Assembly: GCA_004299305.1 (NCBI GenBank)
Contig: SCPZ01000053.1
Span: 1 to 62,228, forward strand
Source of the DNA: Methylobacter sp.
GTDB taxonomy: Bacteria; Pseudomonadota; Gammaproteobacteria; Methylococcales; Methylomonadaceae
DNA length: 62,228 nucleotides
Direction: 5' to 3'
Part shown: piece by piece, positions 62,041 to 62,228 of the stretch
How positions within the stretch are numbered: position 1 is the stretch's first letter
How the letters are laid out: each line of letters starts with the position of its first letter
Notes under the pieces: generated by a model
What the model was told of the DNA's origin: nothing
Database searches by the model: none
What the model saw: the letters and a program-made list of their open reading frames with translations, nothing else
Program-made: the position numbers and the translations under genes

Positions 62041-62228
62041 ATAAATAACCCCCTAGCCCGAATCGTTCCCACGCCGGAGCGCTCATCTTTATACACAAGT
62101 GCCTACAGGACACCGTCATCCCGGCAGGGATTGCCGGGATCCAGAGCACAGGGATGTGAATGCTTGATTTCATTGAGCAATTCCTGTGGCGAGACTTGTT
62201 GCCTACTTCAGTATGCCATCCATGGCTT
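62041..62228. repeat. Cluster of dispersed repeats upstream of cas1
   Basis: CGTTCCCACGC and CTTTATACACAAGT (shared with 8390-8439) are followed by ATCCCGGCAGGGATTGCCGG (62118-62137), an inverted repeat of a class widespread in proteobacteria. No gene was seen. No CRISPR array lies on this side within the window. Confidence 0.6.

Noticed and set aside
62041-62228. Possible CRISPR array upstream of cas1
   Set aside because: The repeats here are of the dispersed GGCAGGGATTGCCGG and CGTTCCCACGC types, not the I-F repeat, and are not regularly spaced.
1-62228. tRNA or rRNA genes
   Set aside because: No T-loop (GGTTCGAATCC-like) or rRNA landmark was noticed on reading through the intergenic regions; a dedicated scan such as tRNAscan-SE would be decisive.

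Overview
The window looks like chromosome of a gammaproteobacterium, possibly a methanotroph of the Methylococcales. That placing is an inference from the gene families (DabA linked to NuoL/NuoM-type subunits, TypA, a MoxR-Bat locus, WbpV/L/M-type O-antigen genes) and the many dispersed repeats. No rRNA, tRNA or methane-oxidation gene is present to confirm it.

Layout. 1-5.3 kb: the 5' 1,769 codons of a giant two-partner-secretion adhesin on the minus strand, running off the left edge, with a LuxR-type regulator upstream and a perfect 14-bp palindrome in the adhesin promoter. 7-12 kb: housekeeping and regulatory genes (asparaginase, typA, rhodanese, LysR). 12.6-15 kb: a coiled-coil membrane protein and a TetR/O-methyltransferase pair. 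15.1-21 kb: a defence/toxin-antitoxin island with MntA/HepT, a 1,051-residue metallophosphoesterase-STAND NTPase-TPR protein, a DUF1778/GNAT pair and VapBC. 21-31.3 kb: alkB and a DabA inorganic-carbon-uptake locus with four antiporter-like membrane subunits. 31.9-35 kb: two divergent small secreted helical paralogues and a DUF4124/SDR/CPXCG operon. At 35.15-35.23 kb a cluster of DnaA boxes lies where gene direction switches from mainly leftward to mainly rightward.

35.4-40.6 kb: a MoxR/DUF58/DUF4381/VWA/VWA-TPR operon. 40.8-43.3 kb: an orphan HlyD-like adaptor, a DUF5710 protein and an Rpn-type nuclease. 43.4-60.1 kb: an O-antigen/capsule cluster. Its left part is decaying: rfbF is split by a 5-bp tandem duplication, rfbC lacks its middle, and a CmcI-like gene is a 3' stub. 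Its right part is intact: flippase, three glycosyltransferases, a FnlA/RmlD-like/FnlC set for a UDP-L-6-deoxy-HexNAc sugar, and WbpV, WbpL and WbpM. 60.2-62 kb: a collapsed type I-F CRISPR-Cas locus with intact cas1, a cas2-3 gene cut to its Cas2 part, an IS3-family remnant and one solitary I-F repeat.

The most interesting objects are the metallophosphoesterase-STAND-TPR protein, the collapsed I-F locus, the extended DabA module, the DnaA-box cluster at the strand switch, and the two broken sugar genes. Function calls rest on recognised motifs and family knowledge; no search was run.
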